From Lachnospiraceae bacterium (GTDB lineage: Bacteria; Bacillota; Clostridia; Lachnospirales; Lachnospiraceae), in assembly GCA_015057005.1 (NCBI GenBank), contig SVFF01000008.1:38296-102295 (forward strand): a stretch of 64,000 bases of DNA, given 5' to 3'. Within the stretch, counting starts at the first letter, position 1, and each line of letters starts with the position of its first letter. The position numbers and the translations under genes were made by a program. The notes beneath the pieces are model-generated. The model made no database searches. It was not told the DNA's origin and saw only the letters and a program-made list of their open reading frames with translations. Positions 17,331 through 26,644 of this stretch are shown here, in pieces.

Positions 17331-18689
17331 ATCATCCCTGGTAATATTTTTCAGCCATTTGCCGCTTTTGTAATGTTTCAGGACCCAGGGCCATTTGACA
17401 AATTCATCCGTGCAGAGCAGGAAATAAACCCACATAACAGGAAGCTTCAGTACAAAGGCTGCTAAAAAGCCCAGGGGAACGGCGTAGACCCACATGTCGA
17501 TCAGGTCACAGAAAAATCCGAATCGGCTGTCACCGCCTGCGCGGAACACACCGGCGATCAGTGTGGTATTAACGGCAGCGCCCATCACATAGTAGGTATT
17601 GATAAGCAGCATGTATTTTAAGTATTTCATGGCCTGTTCGGAGAGGTCGGCATATTGTAAAATAAAGGGCGTAGCAGCCAGGATCAGCAGACCGCCGACA
17701 GCACCGCTTAGAACGGTGAGCTTCATCAGTTTTCTTGCGCCGTCTTTGGCCGCCTCCAGATGGTTTTCACCGATGATCTTACCCAAAAGGATGCCGCCGG
17801 CGCTGGCCATGCCGAAGCACAGAACAGTTCCGAAGTTGCGGGCTACAGTGACAAGGGAATTGGCAGCCACAGCATCCGTTCCCAGATGTCCCAGAATTAC
17901 GGAATACATGGAAAAGCCTACACCCCAGATTACATCATTGCCCAGGGCGGGCAGGGACAATTTGACAAAATCCTGGAACAGGAGCTTGTTCTTGATAAAC
18001 AGATAGCGGAAATCCAGCTTCACATCCAGCTTGGCAGAAACAAGGAAGCAGGCTGCCAGTTCCACCAGTCGGGACAGGGAGGTGGCGATCGCCACACCGG
18101 TTGCTCCCAGCTTGGGTGCACCGAACAGTCCGAAAATGAAAACGGCGTTTAGCAGGATGTTCAGTCCGAAAGCCAGAATATTCAGGCAGGTGCTGATGGT
18201 GACTCTGCCTACGCTTCGAAGCACAGCAAGGTACACTTCGATAATACCCCAACACAGGTAGCTGATGCTCATCCAGCGCAAATAAGAAGCGCCGATGGTG
18301 ATCAACTGCGGATCATTGGTGAAAATGAGCATCAGTTGCCTGGGAAGAAACAATGCCAATGCTGCAAAGGACACAGAAATGATCAGGGAGAATCGCATAG
18401 CAATTCCCTCTACAATGCTGATGGCTTTCATATCACCTTTTCCGAAGTACTGTGCGCACAACATGGTAGCACCGGTCCCCAGACCATAATAGACCATAAA
18501 AAGGATGCTGGCGTACTGGGAAGCCAGGGATACGGCAGCAAGGGCATCCTGCCCTACATAATTGAGCATTACCACATCTGCGGAGCTGACCGCTGAGCTT
18601 AAAAGATTCTGTATAATGATAGGAAGTACCAGATGAAAGATCTGGCTGTAAAAAGCATTGTTTGTTTGGGTCTTTGCCGGTGTTTTCAT
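17322..18689 (-). CDS. MATE-family multidrug efflux transporter
   Basis: 455 residues with twelve predicted helices in two six-helix halves, typical for MATE. The opening FHLVLPIIIQNLLSSAVSSA and the internal repeat of this pattern in the second half support it. Antiports organic cations with Na+ or H+; the substrate is unknown. It has its own strong promoter (18751-18779). Its gene ends inside the PqqD-like gene on the other strand. Confidence 0.9.
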   Translation of the reverse strand: MKTPAKTQTNNAFYSQIFHLVLPIIIQNLLSSAVSSADVVMLNYVGQDALAAVSLASQYASILFMVYYGLGTGATMLCAQYFGKGDMKAISIVEGIAMRFSLIISVSFAALALFLPRQLMLIFTNDPQLITIGASYLRWMSISYLCWGIIEVYLAVLRSVGRVTISTCLNILAFGLNILLNAVFIFGLFGAPKLGATGVAIATSLSRLVELAACFLVSAKLDVKLDFRYLFIKNKLLFQDFVKLSLPALGNDVIWGVGFSMYSVILGHLGTDAVAANSLVTVARNFGTVLCFGMASAGGILLGKIIGENHLEAAKDGARKLMKLTVLSGAVGGLLILAATPFILQYADLSEQAMKYLKYMLLINTYYVMGAAVNTTLIAGVFRAGGDSRFGFFCDLIDMWVYAVPLGFLAAFVLKLPVMWVYFLLCTDEFVKWPWVLKHYKSGKWLKNITRDDLY

Positions 18690-18750
18690 AGATGTTTACC
18701 TTCTGTATCGTTAGTATTGTTAGAAATTAAGGTAATCTTTTGTCAGGGAT

Positions 18751-18779
18751 ATTATACTCACAACTTTTGGATTTGACAA
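18751..18779 (-). promoter_or_regulatory. Promoter of the first MATE gene
   Basis: On the minus strand TTGTCA (complement of 18774-18779), a 17-bp spacer, and TATAAT (complement of 18751-18756). The start codon is about 60 bp further on. Confidence 0.75.
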
Positions 18780-18859
18780 GAGGATTCATCTGTGTTAGCG
18801 TGAAGAGGCAGCCGAAAACTTATCCATAGGACGAAGAAACCACAAATAAGGAAATCATC

Positions 18860-20059
18860 ATGTCGGAAAACAAAAACAGAAATGAGAACATAAAAATCTT
18901 TAAAGAATGTCTGAAAAAACAGTGCATCCTTCATTCAACCATGCAGCCACAGGATGTGGTAAAGCTCTGTTTTCAGGCGGCATACGGGGCGGAGCATCTG
19001 CTGACAAATGTTGATGCAGCCCGGGATTTTTTTGAAAAAGAATATGAGGGGACGGAAAGTGTAGCCGGTCCTCTTTATGAGCAGCTTTCTGGGCAGGTTT
19101 TTCGGGTGAATCTGGCGGCATGGAAACAAAGAGAGTTCCCTAAAGAGTGGCTTTTTGGCATGTTTGCGGCCACGGCAGGTAGGATTTCGGCAATTGCCGG
19201 CTCCACAAATGTGGGAAAAGTGAATGTGACCCCCAAAAAGGATGGTTCCAATATTGACGGTATGACCGGGAAAAATAAGAAAGTACTGTTCGAAGAGTAC
19301 CTGAAAGCTGCGGAGGAAATGCTGTTTGTTGAGGATAACTGTAATTTCACCTGGGAAGAATGGCGTCGCTATCTGGCAGACTATTGCAGCAAGGAGCCGG
19401 AGGCAGTGCATCACAGTGAGATTTATCGGGCAAAGGAGCATCCTGCATATCGGATCGTGAGGGGAGAGTATATACGCTTGCTTCCCATCCTGGAGAAGAT
19501 TTGTGAGATGCGAAAGCAGCGTCCACAAAAGTCTCCTGGGAACGCTGCACCTTTTGTGATTGCCATTGATGGCAGGGCTGCAGCGGGAAAGACTACGCTG
19601 GCGGCTGCCCTGCAGCAGATTTTGCAGGCCTCTGTAATACATATGGACGATTTCTTTCTGCCCATGGAACTTCGCAGCAAGGAGCGTTTCCTGGAGCCGG
19701 GAGGAAATGTACATTATGAACGTTTCCGGGAAGAGGTACTTTCCTTTCTGCGGTCAGACAGGAAATTTTCCTACCGTAAATTTGATTGCTCCTGCATGGA
19801 CTTTAACGGGGAAATACAGGTGGAAGCGGGAGAGTGGCGGATCGTAGAGGGGTCTTACAGTCTGCATCCTGTGTTCGGAGAGTACGCTGATCTTAAGATT
19901 TTCTGTGATGTGGCGCCGGATGAACAGATGCGCAGAATTGAAAAACGAAACGGGACCCGGATGGCAGAAATGTTCCGCACACGTTGGATCCCGTTGGAAG
20001 AAGCTTATTTTGAAGCCTGCTCCATAAAAGAGAAGGCCGGTTATGTGATGGAAACTTAG
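18860..20059 (+). CDS. Two-domain protein: unknown N-terminal domain plus uridine kinase-like P-loop domain
   Basis: 399 residues. Residues about 10-215 are a helical domain of unknown function (MQPQDVVKLCFQAAYGAEHL; TNVGKVNVTPKKDGSN; VHHSEIYRAKEHPAYRIV). Similar stand-alone proteins occur in Clostridia, to my recollection. Residues about 228-399 are a nucleoside kinase-like P-loop domain: Walker A DGRAAAGKTT, VIHMDDFF with the base-catalytic Asp pair, YERFREEV, and IVEGSYSLHP. The kinase part probably phosphorylates a nucleoside or small alcohol with ATP. The tail lacks the extra C-terminal region of long uridine kinases. Ribosome site AAGGAAA. Confidence 0.7.
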   Translation: MSENKNRNENIKIFKECLKKQCILHSTMQPQDVVKLCFQAAYGAEHLLTNVDAARDFFEKEYEGTESVAGPLYEQLSGQVFRVNLAAWKQREFPKEWLFGMFAATAGRISAIAGSTNVGKVNVTPKKDGSNIDGMTGKNKKVLFEEYLKAAEEMLFVEDNCNFTWEEWRRYLADYCSKEPEAVHHSEIYRAKEHPAYRIVRGEYIRLLPILEKICEMRKQRPQKSPGNAAPFVIAIDGRAAAGKTTLAAALQQILQASVIHMDDFFLPMELRSKERFLEPGGNVHYERFREEVLSFLRSDRKFSYRKFDCSCMDFNGEIQVEAGEWRIVEGSYSLHPVFGEYADLKIFCDVAPDEQMRRIEKRNGTRMAEMFRTRWIPLEEAYFEACSIKEKAGYVMET

Positions 20060-20079
20060 TCCTCAAACTTAGTCCTCAA
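20054..20079. repeat. 13-bp tandem duplication holding both convergent stop codons
   Basis: ACTTAGTCCTCAA occurs at 20054-20066 and 20067-20079. The first copy gives the TAG of the plus-strand kinase-like gene; the second gives the TAA of the minus-strand PII-like gene. One ancestral copy would have served both, so the duplication spread two overlapping gene ends apart. Confidence 0.85.
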
Positions 20080-20746
20080 TCAGACGCAGACCTGCAGTGT
20101 CCGTAACAGGCAGGGAGAATACCACAGCTTTTGCTTTGGTGTTCAGACCGGCCTTCTGCATGATGGCCTGCATAATATCGTTCTTTTGCTCCGTCTTGGT
20201 GACGATGTATATGAGTTCTTTTTCGGCAGCAAGAGAGACCCCCAGGAATTTGTCGGCGGACTGCATGCCGGTTCCTTTCGCGTGGATCACAGTACCGCCG
20301 CCTGCGCCTTGGGCTCTGGCGGCATCCATGATCAGGTCGGTATAGCCGTGTTCGGTGATGACTACGATGAGCTCATGAGTTGTATTCTGCAAGGTTGATT
20401 CCTCCTCTTTCTGATAATCCTGTTTGTCCAATAGGAACTGTAATGTCTTTTTGCCCCCCACACTGCTTAATGGAATCGTGAATGCGATACCACCGCCGGG
20501 AACATCAATTTTCAATTTCTTCTCAAGCTGCTTTTTGACCGTGATCCAGGAGCTTTCCTCAAGCACTGTGGAGATAATTGCCTTATCCGCAGAGTCCAGT
20601 CCGAGATAATCCAGAATCTCGTTGCTGGCAGTTCCGAAGCCTAACGACAGGAACATGACGTTTAAGTGGTTGGCTTTGTACAGTTCCAGATATTTATTTA
20701 CGATCTTTCGATCGACGATTGTTGTCATTAAAAATAAGTTTCCCAT
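20069..20746 (-). CDS. PII-like regulatory protein with two tandem GlnB-type domains
   Basis: 225 residues from the ATG at 20746, which has a GAGG site; a further ATG at 20758 lies in front of that site. Two ferredoxin-like halves: about 1-105 (FLMTTIVDRKIVNKYLELYK) and 112-225 (LIVVITEHGYTDLIMDAARA, then GAGGGTVIHAKG, the nucleotide-binding style loop of PII). The usual uridylylated tyrosine loop is not present. It lies 57 bp behind the DUF1538 membrane protein in one operon, so it probably gates or senses for that protein, as GlnK does for AmtB. The effector is unknown. Confidence 0.8.
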   Translation of the reverse strand: MGNLFLMTTIVDRKIVNKYLELYKANHLNVMFLSLGFGTASNEILDYLGLDSADKAIISTVLEESSWITVKKQLEKKLKIDVPGGGIAFTIPLSSVGGKKTLQFLLDKQDYQKEEESTLQNTTHELIVVITEHGYTDLIMDAARAQGAGGGTVIHAKGTGMQSADKFLGVSLAAEKELIYIVTKTEQKNDIMQAIMQKAGLNTKAKAVVFSLPVTDTAGLRLIED

Positions 20747-20803
20747 ATCTTTCCTCATTTCAGCACTGTTTCAAGTGCAGATATTCGCGAACAGTTTACA
20801 ATC

Positions 20804-22342
20804 CTACAGTTCAATAATATCCATATCTCCGTATGCATCCAGAGGGGTCTGGCCAATCTGGAAGACAACGCCCTTGTGCATCTGATTTTCCTTCAGGGCA
20901 AAGATCAGTCCCATGATCTGGATGGTGATCAGAGGGGTCATGGCTACCATAGCTACAATGCCGAATGCGTCGGTGATAATATTGCCTCCTACGGCCTGAC
21001 AGGCGCCCATTGCAAAGGGCAGCAGGAATGTGGCTGTCATAGGACCGGAGGCCACTCCGCCGGAGTCAAAGGCGATGGCGGTGAAAATCTTGGGTACAAA
21101 GAAGGTCAGTATCAGAGCGATCAGGTAGCCGGGCACCAGGAACCAAAGAATGGAGATGCCGGTGAGCACACGGATCATAGCCAATCCTACGGAAGCAGCA
21201 ACGCCGATGGAAAGACTGAGTCCCATGGACTTGGCTGAGATGATGCCGGATGTGATCTCCTCAACCTGATTGGTCAGTACAAATACAGCAGGCTCGGCTT
21301 TTACAATAAAGTAACCGATCACTATGCCGATGGGGACAATGATCCAGGCGTAAGGGAGTCCGGCGATGGTCTGCCCCAGGTAATTGCCGGCAGGCATAAA
21401 ACCTACGTTTACGCCGGTAAGGAACAGCACCAGACCGATGTAGGTGTAGAGGACACCTACGCAGATTTTGATCAGGGTCTTACGGTTACATTCTCTGGTG
21501 AGCAATTGGAAGACACCAAAGGCGGCCACGATCGGCAGAATGGACAGAGCCATTTCTTCTACATATTTGGGAAGACCTACCATAAACAGCTGCCACAGAT
21601 CCACCGTATTGTCAATGATGCGGATGGAATCGGCCACCTGTTCTGCTGTGGAGGGCTTAAAGATCATTCCCAGGATCAGCACTGCAAGAATCGGTCCAAT
21701 GGAGCACATGGCTACCAGACCAAAGCTGTCGTCAGCAGCATGTTTATCGCTTCGGATAGCGGCAATACCTACACCGAAAGCCATAATAAAGGGAACGGTC
21801 ATGGGACCTGTGGTAACGCCGCCGGAGTCAAAAGCAACGGACAAAAAGCCGGCAGGTACAAAAAGCGTCAGCAGGAAGATGATTCCATAGAAGACCAGCA
21901 GCAGGTGTGACAGCGGAATTGAAAACAGCATACGCAGTACTGCCAGAACCAGAAATACGGCCACTCCGAAAGCTACCGCCAGGATCAATGTCAGATTGGG
22001 GATGGAGGGGACCTGTTCAGCCAACACCTGAAGGTCCGGCTCGGAGATAGTGATGGCGAATCCCATGATAAAGCTGATCAGAATTACCAGAAGGATATTC
22101 TTGGTCTTGGTCATGGTAGTACCCATACGCTCACCGATGGGAGTCATGGAAAGCTCCACACCCACGTTGAAAAACAACATACCGATGATCAGCATTACAG
22201 CGCCCACCAAAAAGGTCAGCAGAATACTGGGCGGTATGGGGGTGATGGTGAAGCACAGAAGCAAAACGATGACCAGAATGGGGATGACCGCTTTGAGGGT
22301 CTCAAATAATTTTTCCTGAAAATGGGAACGAAGTGAATGCAT
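20804..22342 (-). CDS. DUF1538 membrane protein, two-repeat transporter-like
   Basis: 512 residues from the ATG at 22342, which has an AAAGG site; an upstream ATG at 22378 is less likely. About 12-14 hydrophobic helices form two homologous halves. Each half has the same signature: FDSGGVTTGPMT near residue 175 and FDSGGVASGPMT near residue 440. The inverted or tandem FDSGG elements look like paired substrate-site hairpins of a carrier. DUF1538 has no established substrate. Operon with the PII-like gene behind it suggests regulated transport of a nutrient or ion. Confidence 0.85.
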   Translation of the reverse strand: MHSLRSHFQEKLFETLKAVIPILVIVLLLCFTITPIPPSILLTFLVGAVMLIIGMLFFNVGVELSMTPIGERMGTTMTKTKNILLVILISFIMGFAITISEPDLQVLAEQVPSIPNLTLILAVAFGVAVFLVLAVLRMLFSIPLSHLLLVFYGIIFLLTLFVPAGFLSVAFDSGGVTTGPMTVPFIMAFGVGIAAIRSDKHAADDSFGLVAMCSIGPILAVLILGMIFKPSTAEQVADSIRIIDNTVDLWQLFMVGLPKYVEEMALSILPIVAAFGVFQLLTRECNRKTLIKICVGVLYTYIGLVLFLTGVNVGFMPAGNYLGQTIAGLPYAWIIVPIGIVIGYFIVKAEPAVFVLTNQVEEITSGIISAKSMGLSLSIGVAASVGLAMIRVLTGISILWFLVPGYLIALILTFFVPKIFTAIAFDSGGVASGPMTATFLLPFAMGACQAVGGNIITDAFGIVAMVAMTPLITIQIMGLIFALKENQMHKGVVFQIGQTPLDAYGDMDIIEL

Positions 22343-22536
22343 ATTTTTATGTACCTTTCGTGATTTTTTAAAGTGCATGACCGCAACTTTTCAAACGCGC
22401 GACTGTACAAGTGCTGTAAACGCGTAAACAATAATTTCCTAATTATTATTATATTACATAAAATTGTATATTAAAAGTTAAATAAACATTAAAAAAATGC
22501 TAATAAACCGATAATAATTCTGCTGCGTCAGTACTA

Positions 22537-23910
22537 TCAGGTCAGGGGATTCCAGCGTCCGCGCTTGTAATGGATCAGGAACAATACAAATAACAGCAGA
22601 TTGTGGGCGATCATGCAGGCCCAGGCGGAAACCAGACCGAAGCTTAACAGCTGCGTACAGATGAAGGTGCCTACGATACGCACGCCCCACATGCCCAGAA
22701 TATTGAATTTGAAAGGGGTGACAGTCTTTCCCACGCCCTGCAGGATGCCTTCGATGATGATGGAGACGCCGTAAAAAGGCTCTGATACAGCTACCATGCG
22801 AAGGACGATAGTGCCCAGTTTAATAACGGCAGGATCCTTGGTAAACAGCGTCATCATGCCGGGAGCAAATAAAAACAGAAGAGCACCGGAGAGGGTCATA
22901 AGCAGGATTTCCAGCGGGAAAATGGCGTGGGCCAGTTTCTTCATTTTATCTTTGTCGCCTGCACCCAGAGCGTTGCCGGCCAGGGTGGCAGCGGCGGTCT
23001 GCATGCCGTAACCGGGGATATAGAAAGCGGACTCCACGGTGTTGGCGATGGTATGTGCTGCTGTAGAGATTTCGCCCAGGGAGTTGACCATGGAGGCAAA
23101 CGCTACATAGCCCAAAGAGGTGCCAAAGCGCTGCAGCATATTGGGAACAGCAACTCTCAGGCAGGGGGTTAAAATTTGCATATCAGGCATCAGACTCTGC
23201 CCTTTGGGAGAAATCACAGGATGTTTCCAGAGGGCTACAGTCATGTAGATACCACCGACGGTAAAGGCGATGGCACTTGCAATGGCAGCACCGATCACGC
23301 CAAGACCTGCACCGGGCAGCGTGAGGGACAGTGCACCAAGATGTATGGTCCGGGAGGGGAAGATCAGCAGGAAATTCAGGATAATATTGACCACGTTCAC
23401 TGCCAGACCAACATACATGGGCTTTCTGGTCTCGCCCGCAGCCCGAAGGACAGTGCCGAAGATGATGGAAGCTGCCCGGGGAAGCATGGGAAGATACAGT
23501 ATAAAAAAGTATGCGGATGCCAGCGGCTGAATGGCAGGGTCTACCTGCATCCATTTGGGGATCATGCCGCTTAGAGAGAGTGTCAGTACTGTGAAAAACA
23601 GACCTGAGACCAACATTGCCAGAACGGCCTGGGCGGTTGTCCTGGCAGCTTTTTCCTTGTCGCCGGCGCCGTAAGCTCTTGCAATAAAAGACAAAAATCC
23701 CACGCCCAGGGCAGAAACCGTGCTGCCTACCAGCCAATTGACTGTGGTAGTGGAACCTACCGCGGCGGTGGCCTGTGTGCCAAGGGAACCTACCATGGCG
23801 GTGTCAATGTACTGCACGGCAGTCTGCATCAGCTGCTCCAGCATAGTGGGCCAGGCCAAAGTGAAAATTGTGGGAAGCATTTCTAAACTGTATTTGCGAG
23901 AACGATTCAT
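22537..23910 (-). CDS. MATE-family multidrug efflux transporter
   Basis: 457 residues, about twelve helices. Typical MATE features are the opening TIFTLAWPTMLEQLMQTAVQ and, in the first half, MVGSLGTQATAAVG. It is a different lineage from the MATE gene at 17322, with little visible sequence identity. Its own promoter lies at 23964-23992. It is divergent from the phosphate operon, and its upstream region adjoins the Pho-box-like array. The substrate is unknown. Confidence 0.9.
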   Translation of the reverse strand: MNRSRKYSLEMLPTIFTLAWPTMLEQLMQTAVQYIDTAMVGSLGTQATAAVGSTTTVNWLVGSTVSALGVGFLSFIARAYGAGDKEKAARTTAQAVLAMLVSGLFFTVLTLSLSGMIPKWMQVDPAIQPLASAYFFILYLPMLPRAASIIFGTVLRAAGETRKPMYVGLAVNVVNIILNFLLIFPSRTIHLGALSLTLPGAGLGVIGAAIASAIAFTVGGIYMTVALWKHPVISPKGQSLMPDMQILTPCLRVAVPNMLQRFGTSLGYVAFASMVNSLGEISTAAHTIANTVESAFYIPGYGMQTAAATLAGNALGAGDKDKMKKLAHAIFPLEILLMTLSGALLFLFAPGMMTLFTKDPAVIKLGTIVLRMVAVSEPFYGVSIIIEGILQGVGKTVTPFKFNILGMWGVRIVGTFICTQLLSFGLVSAWACMIAHNLLLFVLFLIHYKRGRWNPLT

Positions 23911-23963
23911 AAATATTTTGCCGATCCTTTCGAAAGCCTTTGTCCTTTTTTCTGATAAGTTAA

Positions 23964-23992
23964 ATTATAGAGGAATTTGTAAAAAGGGTCAA
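23964..23992 (-). promoter_or_regulatory. Promoter of the second MATE gene
   Basis: On the minus strand TTGACC (complement of 23987-23992), a 17-bp spacer, and TATAAT (complement of 23964-23969). Confidence 0.75.
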
Positions 23993-24026
23993 GAGAGTCG
24001 GAAAAAGGAGCTCTTCGGTTAAAAAG

Positions 24027-24066
24027 TTTACATAAATTTTACATTGGGTGGTTATGCTTTTTACAT
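24027..24066 (+). promoter_or_regulatory. Pho-box-like array of direct repeats
   Basis: TTTACAT occurs exactly at 24027-24033, 24038-24044 and 24060-24066. A degenerate copy (TGGTTAT) fills the expected place at 24049. Start-to-start spacing is therefore 11, 11 and 11 bp, the arrangement of PhoP boxes in Bacillus and relatives (TTWACA-type repeats with an 11-bp period). It lies just upstream of the promoters of the phosphate transporter and its two-component system. Confidence 0.75.
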
Positions 24067-24074
24067 TTGTGCGT

Positions 24075-24108
24075 TATAATTGATATGATAAAATAAGTAG
24101 GTTATAAT
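24075..24108 (+). promoter_or_regulatory. Promoters of the phosphate operon
   Basis: Two TATAAT boxes occur. The one at 24103-24108 has TTGATA at 24080-24085 with a 17-bp spacer, a normal promoter. The one at 24075-24080 has no -35 box but lies 9 bp after the last Pho repeat, the layout of a PhoP-activated promoter. Confidence 0.6.
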
Positions 24109-24151
24109 AGAAGAGTGTAAATGCACGAAGGAAAATGAGGAGAGAAGAAAG

Positions 24152-25936
24152 ATGAGTTTTTTTGATTTTCTGACAATGGTGGGCGGTTTAGCGTTATTTT
24201 TATATGGTATGAATCTGTTGGGTGACGGTTTATCTAAGGCTTCCGGAGGCCGTATGGAGCGTATTTTGGAAAAGTTGACCAGCAATCCCATTAAAGCAGT
24301 GCTTCTGGGTGCAGGTGTGACGGCAGTGATCCAGTCCTCCTCCGCCACCACTGTTATGGTAGTAGGTTTTGTAAACTCCGGTATCATGAAGCTGCAGCAG
24401 GCAGTAGGTATTATCATGGGTGCCAATGTAGGTACCACGATCACCTCCTGGATTCTGGGTCTGAGCGGTATTGACAGTTCCTCCTTTGCAGTGCAGCTGT
24501 TCAAGCCCACTTCTTTTTCTCCGATTCTTGCGATTGTCGGTGTGATATTTTTAATGTTCTCCAAAAAGGACAAGCTGAAGGATGTTTCCATGATCCTGAT
24601 TGGCTTTGCCATTTTGATGTTTGGTATGGACACCATGAGCGAAGCGGTGAAGCCTTTGCGTGATGTGCCTGAATTTACCAGCATACTCACCAGATTTACC
24701 AATCCTATCCTGGGCATGATCGCAGGTCTGATCCTGACAGCAGTGATTCAGTCTTCCTCTGCGTCAGTAGGTATCCTGCAGGCTCTGTGTGCCACCGGTG
24801 CAGTAAGCTTCGGTGCGGCAGTTCCTATTATTATGGGACAGAATATCGGTACCTGTGTAACTGCTATGATTTCCGGTGTGGGTGCCTCCAAGAATGCACG
24901 CAGAACTGCGCTGGTACATTTGTATTTTAACTTGATCGGTACCGTGCTGTTTATGGTAGTATTCTACGCAATCAATTCAATCAATCCTTTTCCTTTTTTA
25001 AATGATGCGGCAACCCCTTTTGGTATTGCGGCTGTTCATAGTATTTTTAATATTGCATCTACAGTGGTACTGCTTCCTTTTTCTAATGGTCTTGTGAAGC
25101 TTGCCACCCTGACCATCAAGGATGAGGCCGAGAAAGATGGTGCAGAGCAGAAGGATCAGATACTGAATCTTTTGGATGTGCGTTTCCTGGATACCCCTTC
25201 CCTGGCAATGGAACACTGCCGTACCGTTGCAGTGACCATGTCTTCCATGGCAGAGGAGGCCATGAACCTGGCCATGGAGCTGCTTGCTGTATATGATGAA
25301 GAAAAAGCAGAGAGGGTTGCAGATCTGGAGCGCAGAGTAGACCGTTTTGAGGACGAATTGGGATCCTATCTGGTGAAAGTAAACTCCAGAAATCTGTCTG
25401 AAAAGGACAATCAGACTCTGAGTACCCTGCTGCACAGTATCGGCGATTTTGAGCGTATTTCCGACCATGCCCGCAATCTGAAAGAGGCTGCCCAGGAGAT
25501 GTTTGAAAAGCAGGTAAGCTTTTCCGAGAAGGCCCAGGATGAACTGGCTGTGATGAAGCGTGCCGTTCATGATATTTTGAAGATGACCATGCTGAGCTTT
25601 GCAGAAGAGGATGCAGAACTGGCTAAGCAGGTAGAGCCTTTGGAGGAAATTATTGACGATCTGAATCTGGAGATCAAGCAGCGTCATATCAAGCGGCTGC
25701 GCAAGGGTAAATGTACCATTGAACTGGGCTTTATTTTGTCTGATATTACTACTAATATGGAGCGCGTTTCCGACCATTGTTCCAATATTGCCATTTCCAT
25801 GGTGGAGGGACATATGGATGAATATGATCCTCACGCCTATCTGGATCATTTGAAGCAGGAGGACAACGATGATTTCAATGCAAAGGTAATGCTTTACAGA
25901 GAACGTTACATGTTGCCCCAGAAGCAGAAAGGATGA
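24152..25936 (+). CDS. Na+/phosphate cotransporter with C-terminal PhoU domain
   Basis: 594 residues. Residues 1-310 carry the two inverted PNaS repeats, each marked by QSSSA (VIQSSSATTVMVVGF and VIQSSSASVGILQAL), which form the Na+/Pi site. Residues about 345-580 are a PhoU-like helical bundle with ERISDHARNL and ERVSDHCSNI, metal-binding type motifs, likely linking flux to phosphate signalling. Length fits the NptA-PhoU type. It starts an operon with a response regulator 7 bp downstream and a kinase, behind Pho-like repeats, so it probably responds to phosphate starvation. Confidence 0.92.
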   Translation: MSFFDFLTMVGGLALFLYGMNLLGDGLSKASGGRMERILEKLTSNPIKAVLLGAGVTAVIQSSSATTVMVVGFVNSGIMKLQQAVGIIMGANVGTTITSWILGLSGIDSSSFAVQLFKPTSFSPILAIVGVIFLMFSKKDKLKDVSMILIGFAILMFGMDTMSEAVKPLRDVPEFTSILTRFTNPILGMIAGLILTAVIQSSSASVGILQALCATGAVSFGAAVPIIMGQNIGTCVTAMISGVGASKNARRTALVHLYFNLIGTVLFMVVFYAINSINPFPFLNDAATPFGIAAVHSIFNIASTVVLLPFSNGLVKLATLTIKDEAEKDGAEQKDQILNLLDVRFLDTPSLAMEHCRTVAVTMSSMAEEAMNLAMELLAVYDEEKAERVADLERRVDRFEDELGSYLVKVNSRNLSEKDNQTLSTLLHSIGDFERISDHARNLKEAAQEMFEKQVSFSEKAQDELAVMKRAVHDILKMTMLSFAEEDAELAKQVEPLEEIIDDLNLEIKQRHIKRLRKGKCTIELGFILSDITTNMERVSDHCSNIAISMVEGHMDEYDPHAYLDHLKQEDNDDFNAKVMLYRERYMLPQKQKG

Positions 25937-25943
25937 TATTGTC

Positions 25944-26639
25944 ATGGCGCTGATTTATGTGGTGGAGGATGACAAGAGCATACAGGAGATCGAGGTTTTT
26001 GCCCTTTCCAATGTGGGATATCAGGTGGAAGGTTTCGGTTCGGCAAGAGAATTGTACCATGCGCTGGGACAGCAGATGCCGGATCTGCTCCTGCTGGATG
26101 TGATGCTTCCGGACGAAGATGGCCTTTCTGTTGTAAGAAAACTGCGTTCAGAAGAAAATACAGCTTCTTTGCCGATTATGATGGTGACTGCCAAGACCAC
26201 GGAGCTTGATAAAGTGAAAGGTCTGGATATGGGAGCCGATGATTATGTGACAAAGCCCTTTGGTGTGATGGAGCTGATTTCCAGAGTAAAGGCAATCCTT
26301 CGACGCAGTGCGAAGCCTGAAGATAAAGAAAAAGTCCTGAAGCTTGGCAATGTGGTGTTGGACCGGGAAAAGAGAGCAGTCTATGTGAATGATATGCTCT
26401 GTGAACTTACCTTTAAGGAATATGAGTTGTTAAAACTGTTGATGACCAATGCCGGGATTGTTACTGCCCGTGATGTGATCCTGAATAAAGTCTGGGGAAT
26501 TGACTTTGAAGGAGAATCCCGTACCCTTGATATGCACATTAAGACCCTTCGCCAGAAACTGAAGGAGGAAGGCAATATGATCAAAACTGTCCGAAACGTA
26601 GGTTATATCATGAACGTGGACAGCAGCCTAAGGGAGTAA
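25944..26639 (+). CDS. OmpR/PhoB-family response regulator
   Basis: 231 residues. Receiver domain 1-120 with the acidic pair EDD at 8-10, phosphoacceptor Asp in LLLDVMLPDEDG (about residue 53), a conserved Thr in MVTAKT and Lys in VTKPF. The C-terminal winged helix (about 135-228) ends with the typical RTLDMHIKTLRQKL and TVRNVGYIM. It lies between the phosphate transporter and the histidine kinase; with the Pho-like array upstream of the operon this points to a PhoP/PhoB role, though other stimuli are possible. Confidence 0.9.
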   Translation: MALIYVVEDDKSIQEIEVFALSNVGYQVEGFGSARELYHALGQQMPDLLLLDVMLPDEDGLSVVRKLRSEENTASLPIMMVTAKTTELDKVKGLDMGADDYVTKPFGVMELISRVKAILRRSAKPEDKEKVLKLGNVVLDREKRAVYVNDMLCELTFKEYELLKLLMTNAGIVTARDVILNKVWGIDFEGESRTLDMHIKTLRQKLKEEGNMIKTVRNVGYIMNVDSSLRE

Positions 26640-26644
26640 TTTCC

